20,633 nt of DNA, taken from the NCBI GenBank assembly GCA_964654825.1, contig CAZZKG010000059.1, positions 1-20,633 on the forward strand. Direction: 5' to 3'. Numbering within the stretch: the stretch's first letter is position 1; every line of letters begins with the position of its first letter. Made by a program: the position numbers and the translations under genes. This DNA is from CAZZKG01 sp964654825 (lineage in GTDB: Bacteria > Gemmatimonadota > CAZMKB01). The notes under the pieces were generated by a model, which was not told the DNA's origin, did not search any database, and saw only the letters and a program-made list of their open reading frames with translations. Shown here in pieces: positions 7,636 through 15,037 of the stretch.

Positions 7636-8130
7636 TCAGAACAGGTAACTGAGACCACCCAGTATCAAAAATATTGCATTGTCAGGTCCCTTCTCCGTAA
7701 TGGAGAAGAGGTAGTTGCCACTGAGATCAAATGCAGCCTTCTCTGTGAAATAATACTTGATACCGGCGTTGATGCCTGCAGAACTGAACTCGTCGGCCTT
7801 CTCCACGTCCGGTACATAGTACTGCAGACCGAGGTAGGGAACCGTTTCGGAATCGGACAGGAATGAGTAAGACGCGAACAGACCGACACCGACCGTTGTC
7901 TCGGTCTCACCATCGGAAGAAGATATCTGTGCCGAGGGCGAGATACCGAGTTCGAGGTTGTCTGAAACATAACCACCCAGTTTCAGCTGAATAAAGCCCG
8001 ATGTAAAATCTTCAACCTTGAAGACGCTGAAGGAAGCCTGTACCTCCACATCCCCTTCTTCCTGTTGTGCCAGACCGAGCGTGGCCGAGAAGAAAAGCGT
8101 CATCACGCTCAGCAGCATTGCTTTCTTCAT
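7636..8130 (-). CDS. Small outer-membrane beta-barrel protein
   Basis: The product is 164 residues from the ATG at 8130. That start has a strong GAGGAGG 6 bases upstream, while the in-frame start at 8145 would overlap this site. A signal peptide (MKKAMLLSVMTLFFSATLGLA, then QQEE) is followed by alternating beta strands rich in aromatic and Gly residues, for example LGGYVSDNLELGISPSAQI, YSFLSDSETVPYLGLQYYV and INAGIKYYFTEKAAFDLSGNY. The C-terminus is YLF, and a terminal Phe is typical for recognition by the BAM assembly machine. Size and strand pattern suggest an 8-stranded OmpA/OmpW-like barrel. The function is unknown, and the divergent operon encodes other envelope proteins. Confidence 0.85.
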   Translation of the reverse strand: MKKAMLLSVMTLFFSATLGLAQQEEGDVEVQASFSVFKVEDFTSGFIQLKLGGYVSDNLELGISPSAQISSSDGETETTVGVGLFASYSFLSDSETVPYLGLQYYVPDVEKADEFSSAGINAGIKYYFTEKAAFDLSGNYLFSITEKGPDNAIFLILGGLSYLF

Positions 8131-8197
8131 AACATACCTCCTCATCGGTTCCAGGGTGTCGAAGCGAGTGCTCTGTGTTCAGCCAGCTGAATTCACT

Positions 8198-8221
8198 CTT
8201 GAAAGAATGAATTTCTTCAAG
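8198..8221. repeat. Imperfect palindrome upstream of the barrel gene
   Basis: CTTGAAAGAA (8198-8207) and TTTCTTCAAG (8212-8221) pair at 8 of 10 positions around four bases. The site touches the inverted repeat starting at 8221. It could be a regulator binding site, but no regulator is known. Confidence 0.35.
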
Positions 8222-8290
8222 AATCTATACAATGGCTGCCTTTTAATCAAGTCATTTCAGGTTTGTATAGATTCCGTGTATAGATTCCGT
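8221..8290. repeat. 13-bp tandem repeat with a 12-bp inverted copy (operator-like)
   Basis: GTATAGATTCCGT occurs twice in tandem at 8265-8277 and 8278-8290, without a mismatch. The last base of the second copy is the first T of the -35 box of the plus-strand promoter. GAATCTATACAA at 8221-8232 is the exact inverse of TTGTATAGATTC at 8263-8274, giving perfect 12-bp arms with a 30-base spacer. The inverted copy also contains TATAGA, a possible -10 for the minus-strand barrel gene. Confidence 0.75.
8224..8250 (-). promoter_or_regulatory. Weak candidate promoter for the barrel gene
   Basis: On the minus strand, TTGATT (8245-8250) lies 15 bases from TATAGA (8224-8229). The spacing is short. The -10 box lies inside the inverted copy of the repeat, which would make the site sensitive to anything that binds the repeat. 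Confidence 0.3.
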
Positions 8291-8318
8291 TGACAAACAG
8301 GGCCCGACATGGTATTAT
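8290..8318 (+). promoter_or_regulatory. Consensus-like sigma-70 promoter of the FlgT-like operon
   Basis: TTGACA (8290-8295) is followed after 17 bases by TATTAT (8313-8318), with transcription expected to start near 8325. The tandem 13-bp repeats abut the -35 box, as activator or repressor sites often do. Confidence 0.7.
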
Positions 8319-8454
8319 CGAACATGTAATTCCCTCTCATCGGGGAAATCACTCACGGGGGCCGGTAGTTATCTGCAGCACGATCGGGTGAACATTCTAT
8401 CGTACATTTCCACTGATTGGTTAGACGTATCGATATATCACGAGGTCGAGATTC

Positions 8455-9621
8455 ATGAAACAACTCCTTTACCTCTTCACCATGTTTTTTTGTTTGTCAA
8501 CACTTCTGATTGCCCGGGAAGGCGACGAGGCAGCCCCTGCTCCACAGTCTGAATCCGTGGAAGTGGTCGTCGAAGGTATCGCACCGATAATCGATGACAA
8601 TCTCACTGGCGCAAAGAAAATGGCCCGGCAGGATGCTTATCGCCGTGCCGTCGAAGAAGGGACAGGTGTGAGGATCACAGCCCGGACCCGGATGGACATG
8701 CTGATGGTCGTGTCGGATGCGGTCATTACAAAATCTGAGGGATACATCGGAAGTTCCAGGATACTGGACGAGTGGAGGGATAACGAGAACAACTACCGTG
8801 TTAAAATTCAGGCCACCGTTCACCGCGGAGACATTCATGACGATCTGGAAGGATTGAAGATCCTGATAGATTACGTCGTTGGAAATCCGACCGTGATGAT
8901 ATTGTTCCATGAAGAAAATATGGGAGAGGTTCAACTTCAATCCTCAGCTGAAACCGAGATGTCCGGGATTTTCTCTTCAGCCGGGTATCATCTCGTAGAA
9001 AAATCACAGGTAAAGTCAATGAAGGACAGGGGAGAAGGACTCGTTTCGAAAATACTGGCGGGCGACGGTGACTCGAATACTGCTCTCTCAGATCTTGGTT
9101 CTGCTGATATTGCCATCGTCGGCAGTGTTTCAACAGAAGAATTCTCCGAGTCCTATACTTCACAGGCAGGGCTGATAAATGCTATAGCCCACGCTTCCGT
9201 GAAGGTTGTCATCCCCCGGACAGGTCAGGTCATCGCTGCCAGGCAGTCCTCCGGGAAATCCGTTCACATCTCGGCAGCAACAGCCGGTTCGAGGGCAATT
9301 ACTAACTGCGTCACCGATATCGCAAAACAGCTGGTGTATGAAATTCCTTCCAGACTGAGTGAATCCAGAACTGTAAAGATCACGGTGCGCAACTGCAAGT
9401 ATACTCAGCGCAATGCAATAAAGGAGAAACTACAGAAGATCAATACCGTTTCGGGTGTGTATCCACGGTCTTACGAAGAGAACACCGCAGCATTCGATGT
9501 GAAGACGTGGGGCGATTCAGAAAGAATAGCTGAATACCTCGACGGAATGAAAAATCCACAGTTGAAAATTATTACCGTGAACGCCGGGGAGGTTATCACT
9601 GAAGTCGTTAGTGAGGAATGA
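8455..9621 (+). CDS. FlgT-like secreted protein
   Basis: The 388-residue product has a signal peptide (hydrophobic core to about residue 20, ending LLIA, then REGD). Residues about 34-125 match the N-terminal domain of the flagellar assembly protein FlgT. They begin VEVVVEGIAPIIDDN, continue with the Ala/Arg helix ARQDAYRRAVEEGTGVRI, then SEGYIGSSRILDEW and YRVKIQATVHRGDI. The middle (about 140-300) resembles CsgG-type folds, and the last 80 residues repeat an alpha/beta unit (VKITVRNCKYTQRNAIKEKL...). In Vibrio, FlgT builds the H-ring around the outer-membrane end of the flagellar motor. Whether this homologue is flagellar is not shown. It is the first gene of a four-gene operon, and GAGGT at 8442-8446 serves the ATG. 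Confidence 0.8.
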   Translation: MKQLLYLFTMFFCLSTLLIAREGDEAAPAPQSESVEVVVEGIAPIIDDNLTGAKKMARQDAYRRAVEEGTGVRITARTRMDMLMVVSDAVITKSEGYIGSSRILDEWRDNENNYRVKIQATVHRGDIHDDLEGLKILIDYVVGNPTVMILFHEENMGEVQLQSSAETEMSGIFSSAGYHLVEKSQVKSMKDRGEGLVSKILAGDGDSNTALSDLGSADIAIVGSVSTEEFSESYTSQAGLINAIAHASVKVVIPRTGQVIAARQSSGKSVHISAATAGSRAITNCVTDIAKQLVYEIPSRLSESRTVKITVRNCKYTQRNAIKEKLQKINTVSGVYPRSYEENTAAFDVKTWGDSERIAEYLDGMKNPQLKIITVNAGEVITEVVSEE

Positions 9622-9635
9622 GGAAGGAGAAATTG

Positions 9636-10760
9636 ATGAGACTGAAAGATGAGAGAAGATGGCTGATACTGGTTCCGCTCATTGTCTCCCTCGCAGGAAT
9701 GGGTTGTGCTGCGAATGAGGGAGTACAGCGCGCCTCGGTGATGGATACCCCTGAGATCCACCTCAATATGGGGATGCAGGCTCTCGAAACTCTGAAACTC
9801 GATGAAGCTCGAAATGAATTCCAGAGGGCTGTTGAACTGGATGAGAAGTATTCCCCGGCATACTCCGGCCTGGCGGTTGTCTCCGCACTGGAAGGAGATG
9901 AGGAAGCATCGGGAGAATCATTGAAGCAAGCTGATAAAATGGCAAAAAGCGATTACGACAAGCTGCTCTACTGTGTCTCTTCAATACGTGTAGAGACAAC
10001 AATCGGCCGGGGGGACTGGTTAAATAAGTGCGACAAAAATTATGAGAAAGGTCTGAAGCTCGAGGGCGACAAAGAGGATCTCTACTACTTCTATGCTGAT
10101 GCCAATGAAAAAGCTCACCGGTATGACGTTGCAATGAGCTCCTACCGAAGAGTAATAGACATCGACAAGGGAAGAGTTGCCGAGGCAGACAGGAACTGGA
10201 ACAGGCTGCAGAGGCTTCTCAGAGCTCAACCCGGCTCATCATACGGTGAGGAGATGGCTCTCAAGCAGGAGATCACGAGAGGTGAACTCACCACACTTCT
10301 GCTCGAGGAGCTCAACCTCGACGAGCTCTTCGAGAAGCGGTCCCTGATCGATCCATCTGTTACTGGGGAATACACAGGTGAAATTCCTTACGATGTCAGA
10401 GATCATACCCTGAAAAGCGCCATCCTTAAAGTCCTGCCGTGGAAGCTGCGTGGCCTGGATCTCGACGGGATGCTGTTCCATCCCGACAGACCGGCAACCC
10501 GCGGGGAGTTTGCCATGATGGTGGAAGATATCATTATAAAAATAAGCGGTGATAACGGACTCGCCACGAGATACATCACGGAAAGCAGCTCGCCCTTCGC
10601 TGATGTCGAGAGCTCTTCGCCGTATTTCAATTCCGCTATGGTGGTTACGGTGAAGGGTATTCTGGAGGCTGATTCTGCGTCGAGATTCAGAATCGGGGAT
10701 CCGGTTTCCGGCGCAGATGCCCTGCTCGCATTCAGAAGATTGAAAGAATACCGGTGGTAA
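9636..10760 (+). CDS. TPR and S-layer-homology domain lipoprotein
   Basis: The product is 374 residues from the ATG at 9636, which has AAGGAG at 9624-9629 six bases upstream. An ATG at 9618 overlaps the previous stop and the same ribosome binding site, so it is less likely. The N-terminus has a hydrophobic segment ending LAGMGC, so Cys24 may be lipidated, although GMG is not a perfect lipobox. Residues about 40-190 carry TPR-like helical pairs (LNMGMQALETLKLDEARNEF, FYADANEKAHRYDVAMSSY). The C-terminal half has S-layer-homology-type repeats, clearest in the last one: FADVESSSPYFNSAMVVTVKG followed by FRIGDPVSGADALLAFRRL. SLH domains bind wall-linked polymers, so the protein may bridge outer membrane and wall. 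It lies between the FlgT-like and LPP20-like genes. Confidence 0.75.
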   Translation: MRLKDERRWLILVPLIVSLAGMGCAANEGVQRASVMDTPEIHLNMGMQALETLKLDEARNEFQRAVELDEKYSPAYSGLAVVSALEGDEEASGESLKQADKMAKSDYDKLLYCVSSIRVETTIGRGDWLNKCDKNYEKGLKLEGDKEDLYYFYADANEKAHRYDVAMSSYRRVIDIDKGRVAEADRNWNRLQRLLRAQPGSSYGEEMALKQEITRGELTTLLLEELNLDELFEKRSLIDPSVTGEYTGEIPYDVRDHTLKSAILKVLPWKLRGLDLDGMLFHPDRPATRGEFAMMVEDIIIKISGDNGLATRYITESSSPFADVESSSPYFNSAMVVTVKGILEADSASRFRIGDPVSGADALLAFRRLKEYRW

Positions 10761-10788
10761 AAAGTCGGTGCAACCAGGGAGGTAAACC

Positions 10789-11634
10789 ATGAGAAAAATT
10801 CTTATTTGTACCCTGCTTCTGATTCTCACCTTTTCACAAACGATTCTTTCCCAGCAGAATTATAAAACCGAAACAAAAATAGACTGGGAAACAGGGAAGT
10901 TCCTGAGAGCCATCGGTTACGCCACCTATCCGGTGAGTGAAGCGGTGAATATCGCTCAGGCCAAGCTCCTCGCGAAGAGAGGCGCGGAGGTGGAGGCAAG
11001 GGCGGAACTCGCAAGGATCCTGGAGGGCTTCAATATCGGTGGAGGCACGACGGTTGAGAAGATGGTTGCAACAAATGAGAAAGTGGCTGAGTCATTCAAG
11101 GCATTTCTCAAGGGAGTGGTCGTGGTGAGCTCAGAGGTAACCATGGAACAGGGGTCTCCTGTGGGTAAAGCTGTCGTTGAAATTGCTCTTACCGGTGACG
11201 AAGGCTTCCTCGGGAAAATGTACAACACATCACCTTCTATTCTCGATGAGGAGCCCTCTCCCGATTCACCCGGGACAGTTCTGGAAGAGATGGGTAAATT
11301 CGACGGACTCATTCTCGACGCGAGGAAACTCAGTGTCCGTCCGGACCTGAACATTCTGATCAGGAGTCAGCAGGGAACGGTTGCTTACAGCAGGAAATCA
11401 CTCGATCCTCAGGTGCAGATGAGCGAGCTCACGGCCAGATACTGTAAGAGCGAGGATATGGCGGCTTCTCTCCTCGAGAACAAAGGGTCGAGCAGCCCGT
11501 TGACCATCACACCCGAGTCCGTAGAAAACGGCGTGGAGTTTATCGTATCCACGGAAGATGCAATGAAGATCCTCTCACTGCACGAAAAATCTGATGCCCT
11601 GAAAAAGGCCAGGGTAATCGTTATCACGGGATGA
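10789..11634 (+). CDS. LPP20/FlgP-like secreted protein
   Basis: The 281-residue product starts with a signal peptide (MRKILICTLLLILTFSQTILS, then QQN). I see no lipobox, unlike FlgP and LPP20, which are lipoproteins. Residues about 42-145 fit the LPP20 family: LRAIGYATYPVSEA, a long Ala-rich helix AQAKLLAKRGAEVEARAELARI, then FKAFLKGVVVVSSEV and GKAVVEIALTG. In Vibrio, FlgP of this family forms part of the outer-membrane ring of the sheathed flagellum. The C-terminal 130 residues (FDGLILDARKLSVRP and onward) are an alpha/beta extension I do not recognise. AGGGAGGT at 10776-10783 is a strong ribosome binding site, and the next gene starts 4 bases after the stop. Confidence 0.75.
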   Translation: MRKILICTLLLILTFSQTILSQQNYKTETKIDWETGKFLRAIGYATYPVSEAVNIAQAKLLAKRGAEVEARAELARILEGFNIGGGTTVEKMVATNEKVAESFKAFLKGVVVVSSEVTMEQGSPVGKAVVEIALTGDEGFLGKMYNTSPSILDEEPSPDSPGTVLEEMGKFDGLILDARKLSVRPDLNILIRSQQGTVAYSRKSLDPQVQMSELTARYCKSEDMAASLLENKGSSSPLTITPESVENGVEFIVSTEDAMKILSLHEKSDALKKARVIVITG

Positions 11635-11638
11635 GATC

Positions 11639-12745
11639 ATGGATGTGTGGAAATTCTTCACCAGGGTGACCTCCGCGCTGGTCGCCGTGTCGCTAACGTG
11701 GGGACTCTCTTTCTCCCAGGCCGATGACTCGTTATCTCCAGTCGACACGACCTCATTCGACTCGACCGTTTTCGATGTGGTTGATGAATTCGAGTCGGAG
11801 GTCGATGAAACATATGCCCTCTTCAGGGAAAGAGTAGAGGCCGTGTGGAACGAGTTCAGAGAGTCCACCAAGCAGACATGGGTCGACTACAGCGAAGACG
11901 TTTCGTCACTGAACGAGATCGATTTCAAGGAGGGAGGTGTCGTTCTCGAAGCGGTGATTCCCGTGTCGGAAGATGATCCACCGGAGGTAGAGGCGAAGAT
12001 CGTCGAACGGCTCAAGAACTGTCTATCGGAGAAAAACGATGCAGGCGTAAACCCACTCGAAGGTCAGCTGGTGTTTTCCGGTTCCGGTGAAGCTGTAGAT
12101 ACAAAAAATGCGACTGAATACTTCGATGAGGAACTGAAGAGTAAACTCGAGAAGGAACTGATCGAGTCTCAGGATGGCGTGTCGAGATACCGGTATAAGG
12201 TACAACTCAATCTCATCCCCGATCACATCAAAATCAGGGCCGAAAAGTACATTCCCCAGGTGATGGAATATTCAAAGAAATATCAGGTGGATCCGGCACT
12301 GGTTCTGGCGGTCATCCACACCGAGTCCTGGTTTAATCCGCTCGCGGCCTCTCACGCCGGAGCCTATGGACTCATGCAGCTGATACCGCGCTATGGTGCA
12401 CATGACTCCTACCGATTCGTTTCCGGTAAATCATGGGTGCCGACAAAAGAATATCTCTACATCCCGGGGAACAATATCCAGCTTGGTACCGCTTACCTGC
12501 ACATGCTGCAGACTGAGAGGCTTGAATACAAGAGAGATGACGAAAAAAGGAAGTATCTCGCAATCTGTGCGTACAACTGGGGTATGGGTTCGATCAACAG
12601 GAAGATTATAGGAAAACACGATGTGAATGCTATGGACTCCGGTGAACTCAGGGAAGTCATAAAGAGCAGGGCTCCGAAAGAGACATCGGACTATCTGGAC
12701 CGGGTGCTCACCAGGGAAAAGATCTACGAGAAGATGTTCGAGTGA
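11639..12745 (+). CDS. MltC-like membrane-bound lytic transglycosylase
   Basis: This enzyme class cuts the glycan strands of peptidoglycan, leaving 1,6-anhydro ends. The 368-residue product has a signal peptide (ending SFSQA) with no lipobox, whereas E. coli MltC is a lipoprotein. Residues about 60-195 resemble the MltC-specific N-terminal domain (DUF3393), with WVDYSEDV and IDFKEGGVVLEAVIPV. The catalytic SLT domain runs from about 205 to the end. Glu229 in VIHTESWFNP is the expected catalytic acid, followed by SHAGAYGLMQLIP, LGTAYLHML and CAYNWGMGSINR. It is the last gene of the operon, 4 bases after the LPP20-like gene. A wall-cutting enzyme here would suit assembly of a structure through the peptidoglycan. 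Confidence 0.88.
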   Translation: MDVWKFFTRVTSALVAVSLTWGLSFSQADDSLSPVDTTSFDSTVFDVVDEFESEVDETYALFRERVEAVWNEFRESTKQTWVDYSEDVSSLNEIDFKEGGVVLEAVIPVSEDDPPEVEAKIVERLKNCLSEKNDAGVNPLEGQLVFSGSGEAVDTKNATEYFDEELKSKLEKELIESQDGVSRYRYKVQLNLIPDHIKIRAEKYIPQVMEYSKKYQVDPALVLAVIHTESWFNPLAASHAGAYGLMQLIPRYGAHDSYRFVSGKSWVPTKEYLYIPGNNIQLGTAYLHMLQTERLEYKRDDEKRKYLAICAYNWGMGSINRKIIGKHDVNAMDSGELREVIKSRAPKETSDYLDRVLTREKIYEKMFE

Positions 12746-12763
12746 TGCTCTGCATCAGGGGGA

Positions 12764-14602
12764 TCATTTACTTTTCCCGGTAACCGGGTTTCCTGCAATG
12801 GACTTCTCATCAGATTCATATTGGAGATTCTTCAGCTTTTCGCCGGCATCGTCTGCCCTGTCGGAGCCGGGGTTCGTTTCGAGAAACTCCTGATACAACC
12901 GCCGGGCCCGGTTTCTGTCATCCAGCCTGACACGGCAGATCTCCGCTGCCACATAGAGAGGTGTGTGTCCAGACTCCGGATAGTCTCTGGCCATTACTTC
13001 CAGAGCGTCGACCGCTTTTGTCTGGATGGAGATATCATCAATCTCGAGGTAGGCCTTAGACAGTTGCCAGAGAACCTCCTCCCTCACATCACTGTCGGGA
13101 AAACGGTCCGCGAAGGTTCGGTAGATCTCGATCAGACTATTCCTGTACTCGCCCTCATCTGAGGACAATAGTTCGCTGTGATTGGTGAAGATGGACAACT
13201 CGCGCATCATAGCTGTCTGGGAGCGGGGAAATGAAACGTGTTCCTTTCGCAATCTGGATAAATATTTCAGGGCGCGGGCGAAATCCCCTTCGTCCGCCCG
13301 GTACATCCCGGCAAGGAACAGCGCGTCAGCCATTCTGCTTTCGCTCTTCATTTTTGGCATTGTTCCGTATGTGTCGACGTAGTCAGCATAGGCGAGACCG
13401 GCTTCGGCAATATTCCCCAGCTCCTCGTGAATGCTCGCGATACGCCACTGCGCTTCAGCGGCTGCACCGGTATCATCTACACTGCGGGCGGCGGAAAGGG
13501 TCTTCCCGAGGAGTGAGAGCGCCTCATCATACTTTTTTACTGTCAGAAGCGAGTCCACGGGGGCGAAGTCGATTACTCGAGGGCTCTCGGAGCGAGATCC
13601 CGGTTCTTCCGGGCCTTCCCGATTGATTATCGAAAGGATATCAGAACGGAAAAAGAGCACTGCCGCCGCGATGACAGCAGCTCCGGTCAACCAGAAGATC
13701 TTCCCCCGGCCACTGGCGTTTCGACCACGCGAAAATGCCGTGGTCGCTTTTCTCGGTAAATAAGAAACAGAATCTACCATCCTGGCCAGTGCCTGTCTGT
13801 AAGCCATGCCCCTCTCGGTCAATTTGTTCAATTCGGCGATCACCTCGGTAAAACTCATATAGCGGTCTTCCGGGTCTTCCTGAAGACAGTGGAGGACTAT
13901 CTGGTTGAGGAGGGGAGGGGTGTCGTCTCTCAGTTCGTTCGGGTCTTTGAACCGTCCCACCGGTACGCGCCCGGTAAGCATTTTGTAAAACAGAACACCA
14001 TAGGAGAAGATATCGGATCGGGAATCGATATTCCGTGAATCCCGCCGCTGTTCCGGAGACATGTAGTCGGCTGTCCCCATTGCCATTTTGTCGCGGGTGA
14101 GAGTACGCTCATACAGATGCTGTTCTGAGAGCTTTGCGATCCCGAAATCCGTGATCTTGATAGTCCCGCTTTCACCGGAAACAAGGATATTCGATGGCTT
14201 GATATCGCGGTGTACTACCCCCTTCGAATGAGCATACTCGAGGCCCTTTGCGATCTGAAGGGCGATGTCCACCACGTGGTAGATCGGAAGTCTCTTCCTC
14301 GTCAGTTCGTCAAGACTGACTCCGTCGATGTATTCCATGACAATGTAGTATCTTCCGTTATCAATCCCTCTATCGAAAACCTGAATGATATTGGGATGGC
14401 TCAAGCCGGCGATAATCGATGCCTCGCGCTCGAAACGGTCAACGAGTTCGTCATCCTCTGCCATCTGAATGGGAAGTACTTTGATGGCAACAGAACGATT
14501 GAGTGACTGCTGGGTTCCTCTGTATACCGTCGACATCCCGCCGTGACCGAGGACGCTGTCGATCTCGTACTGGCCTATTTTCTCGGGGAGTTCCTCGTTC
14601 AT
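12764..14602 (-). CDS. PknB-type transmembrane Ser/Thr protein kinase with TPR-like outer part
   Basis: The 612-residue product has a complete eukaryote-like kinase domain (about 11-262). The glycine loop is GHGGMSTVY, followed by Lys41 in AIKVLP, Glu60, the catalytic loop HRDIKPSNIL (Asp133), DFG at 152-154 and GTADYMSPEQ in the activation and substrate loop. The Arg before the catalytic Asp suggests control by activation-loop phosphorylation. One membrane helix follows near 301-320 (KIFWLTGAAVIAAAVLFFRS). The remaining 290 residues are helical pairs of TPR/YbgF-like type (ARALKYLSRLRKE, VREEVLWQLSKAYLEI), probably outside the membrane, where they could sense or bind envelope proteins. PASTA repeats are absent. 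It converges on the transglycosylase gene with an 18-base gap and has its own promoter. Confidence 0.93.
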   Translation of the reverse strand: MNEELPEKIGQYEIDSVLGHGGMSTVYRGTQQSLNRSVAIKVLPIQMAEDDELVDRFEREASIIAGLSHPNIIQVFDRGIDNGRYYIVMEYIDGVSLDELTRKRLPIYHVVDIALQIAKGLEYAHSKGVVHRDIKPSNILVSGESGTIKITDFGIAKLSEQHLYERTLTRDKMAMGTADYMSPEQRRDSRNIDSRSDIFSYGVLFYKMLTGRVPVGRFKDPNELRDDTPPLLNQIVLHCLQEDPEDRYMSFTEVIAELNKLTERGMAYRQALARMVDSVSYLPRKATTAFSRGRNASGRGKIFWLTGAAVIAAAVLFFRSDILSIINREGPEEPGSRSESPRVIDFAPVDSLLTVKKYDEALSLLGKTLSAARSVDDTGAAAEAQWRIASIHEELGNIAEAGLAYADYVDTYGTMPKMKSESRMADALFLAGMYRADEGDFARALKYLSRLRKEHVSFPRSQTAMMRELSIFTNHSELLSSDEGEYRNSLIEIYRTFADRFPDSDVREEVLWQLSKAYLEIDDISIQTKAVDALEVMARDYPESGHTPLYVAAEICRVRLDDRNRARRLYQEFLETNPGSDRADDAGEKLKNLQYESDEKSIAGNPVTGKSK

Positions 14603-14694
14603 TTTTTATCCCGTTACGATGAGACAGCAGAGCCAGCGGGGTGGATGATCCGCCGGGTAGAATTAATCATTCAAACATCATTTCCGATACACTG

Positions 14695-14723
14695 ATAATA
14701 TCCACGATACAGTGTCAAGTCAA
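14695..14723 (-). promoter_or_regulatory. Sigma-70-like promoter of the Ser/Thr kinase gene
   Basis: On the minus strand TTGACT (14718-14723) is 17 bases from TATTAT (14695-14700). The leader to the ATG at 14602 is about 85 bases. Confidence 0.6.
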
Positions 14724-14966
14724 CCTGGATCACACCGGTCCCCCGCATCGTCCACGATCAAAGTTTCTTCTATAACGCTTCAGATCTTCTTCTCACATTC
14801 CGGATATCATGGATGGACGCAAGAGATGGGCCATCCTGATGTCTCTCATGTGAGATGCTCTTGATTTCACATATGAAGAGATGTGTCTGCGGTCCGTTCC
14901 ATCAGCTGTAGCTGTCACCTGAAAGCTGGCCCAAGACAGCAAGATAAACAATTAAGAGTTTTTGTA

Positions 14967-14995
14967 TTGAATTGAATTATTGTTCCATCTATATT
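14967..14995 (+). promoter_or_regulatory. Sigma-70-like promoter of the porin-like gene
   Basis: TTGAAT (14967-14972) is 17 bases from TATATT (14990-14995), giving a transcript start near 15002. This excludes the in-frame TTG at 14972 as a start and supports translation from 15038. Confidence 0.6.
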
Positions 14996-15037
14996 GCTGG
15001 AGGAAACCTGGGTCTGAGATTGATGCAGGGGGAAATT

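Larger units (their letters stand above)
8131..8454. promoter_or_regulatory. Divergent regulatory region between the barrel gene and the FlgT-like operon
   Basis: This 324-base gap has no ORF worth calling. It holds a consensus-like promoter for the plus-strand operon, a weak minus-strand promoter candidate, an inverted repeat with a tandem copy, and a second partial palindrome. These are listed separately. The leader of the plus-strand transcript is about 130 bases, and I see no recognisable riboswitch in it. Confidence 0.7.
14603..15037. other. Divergent intergenic region between kinase and porin-like gene
   Basis: This 435-base stretch holds the kinase promoter (minus strand) and the porin promoter (plus strand). 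Between them, around 14760-14960, I see no ORF with coding character. There is a short palindrome TCTCATGTGAGA at 14844-14855 that could bind a regulator. Nothing else is supported. Confidence 0.5.

Noticed and set aside
10239..10829. 196-codon minus-strand open frame
   Set aside because: It is a shadow of the TPR/SLH gene and covers its SLH repeats.
14972..15037. TTG at 14972 as the start of the porin-like gene
   Set aside because: It overlaps the -35 box of the likely promoter and would put residues before the signal peptide. The ATG at 15038 has a ribosome binding site.
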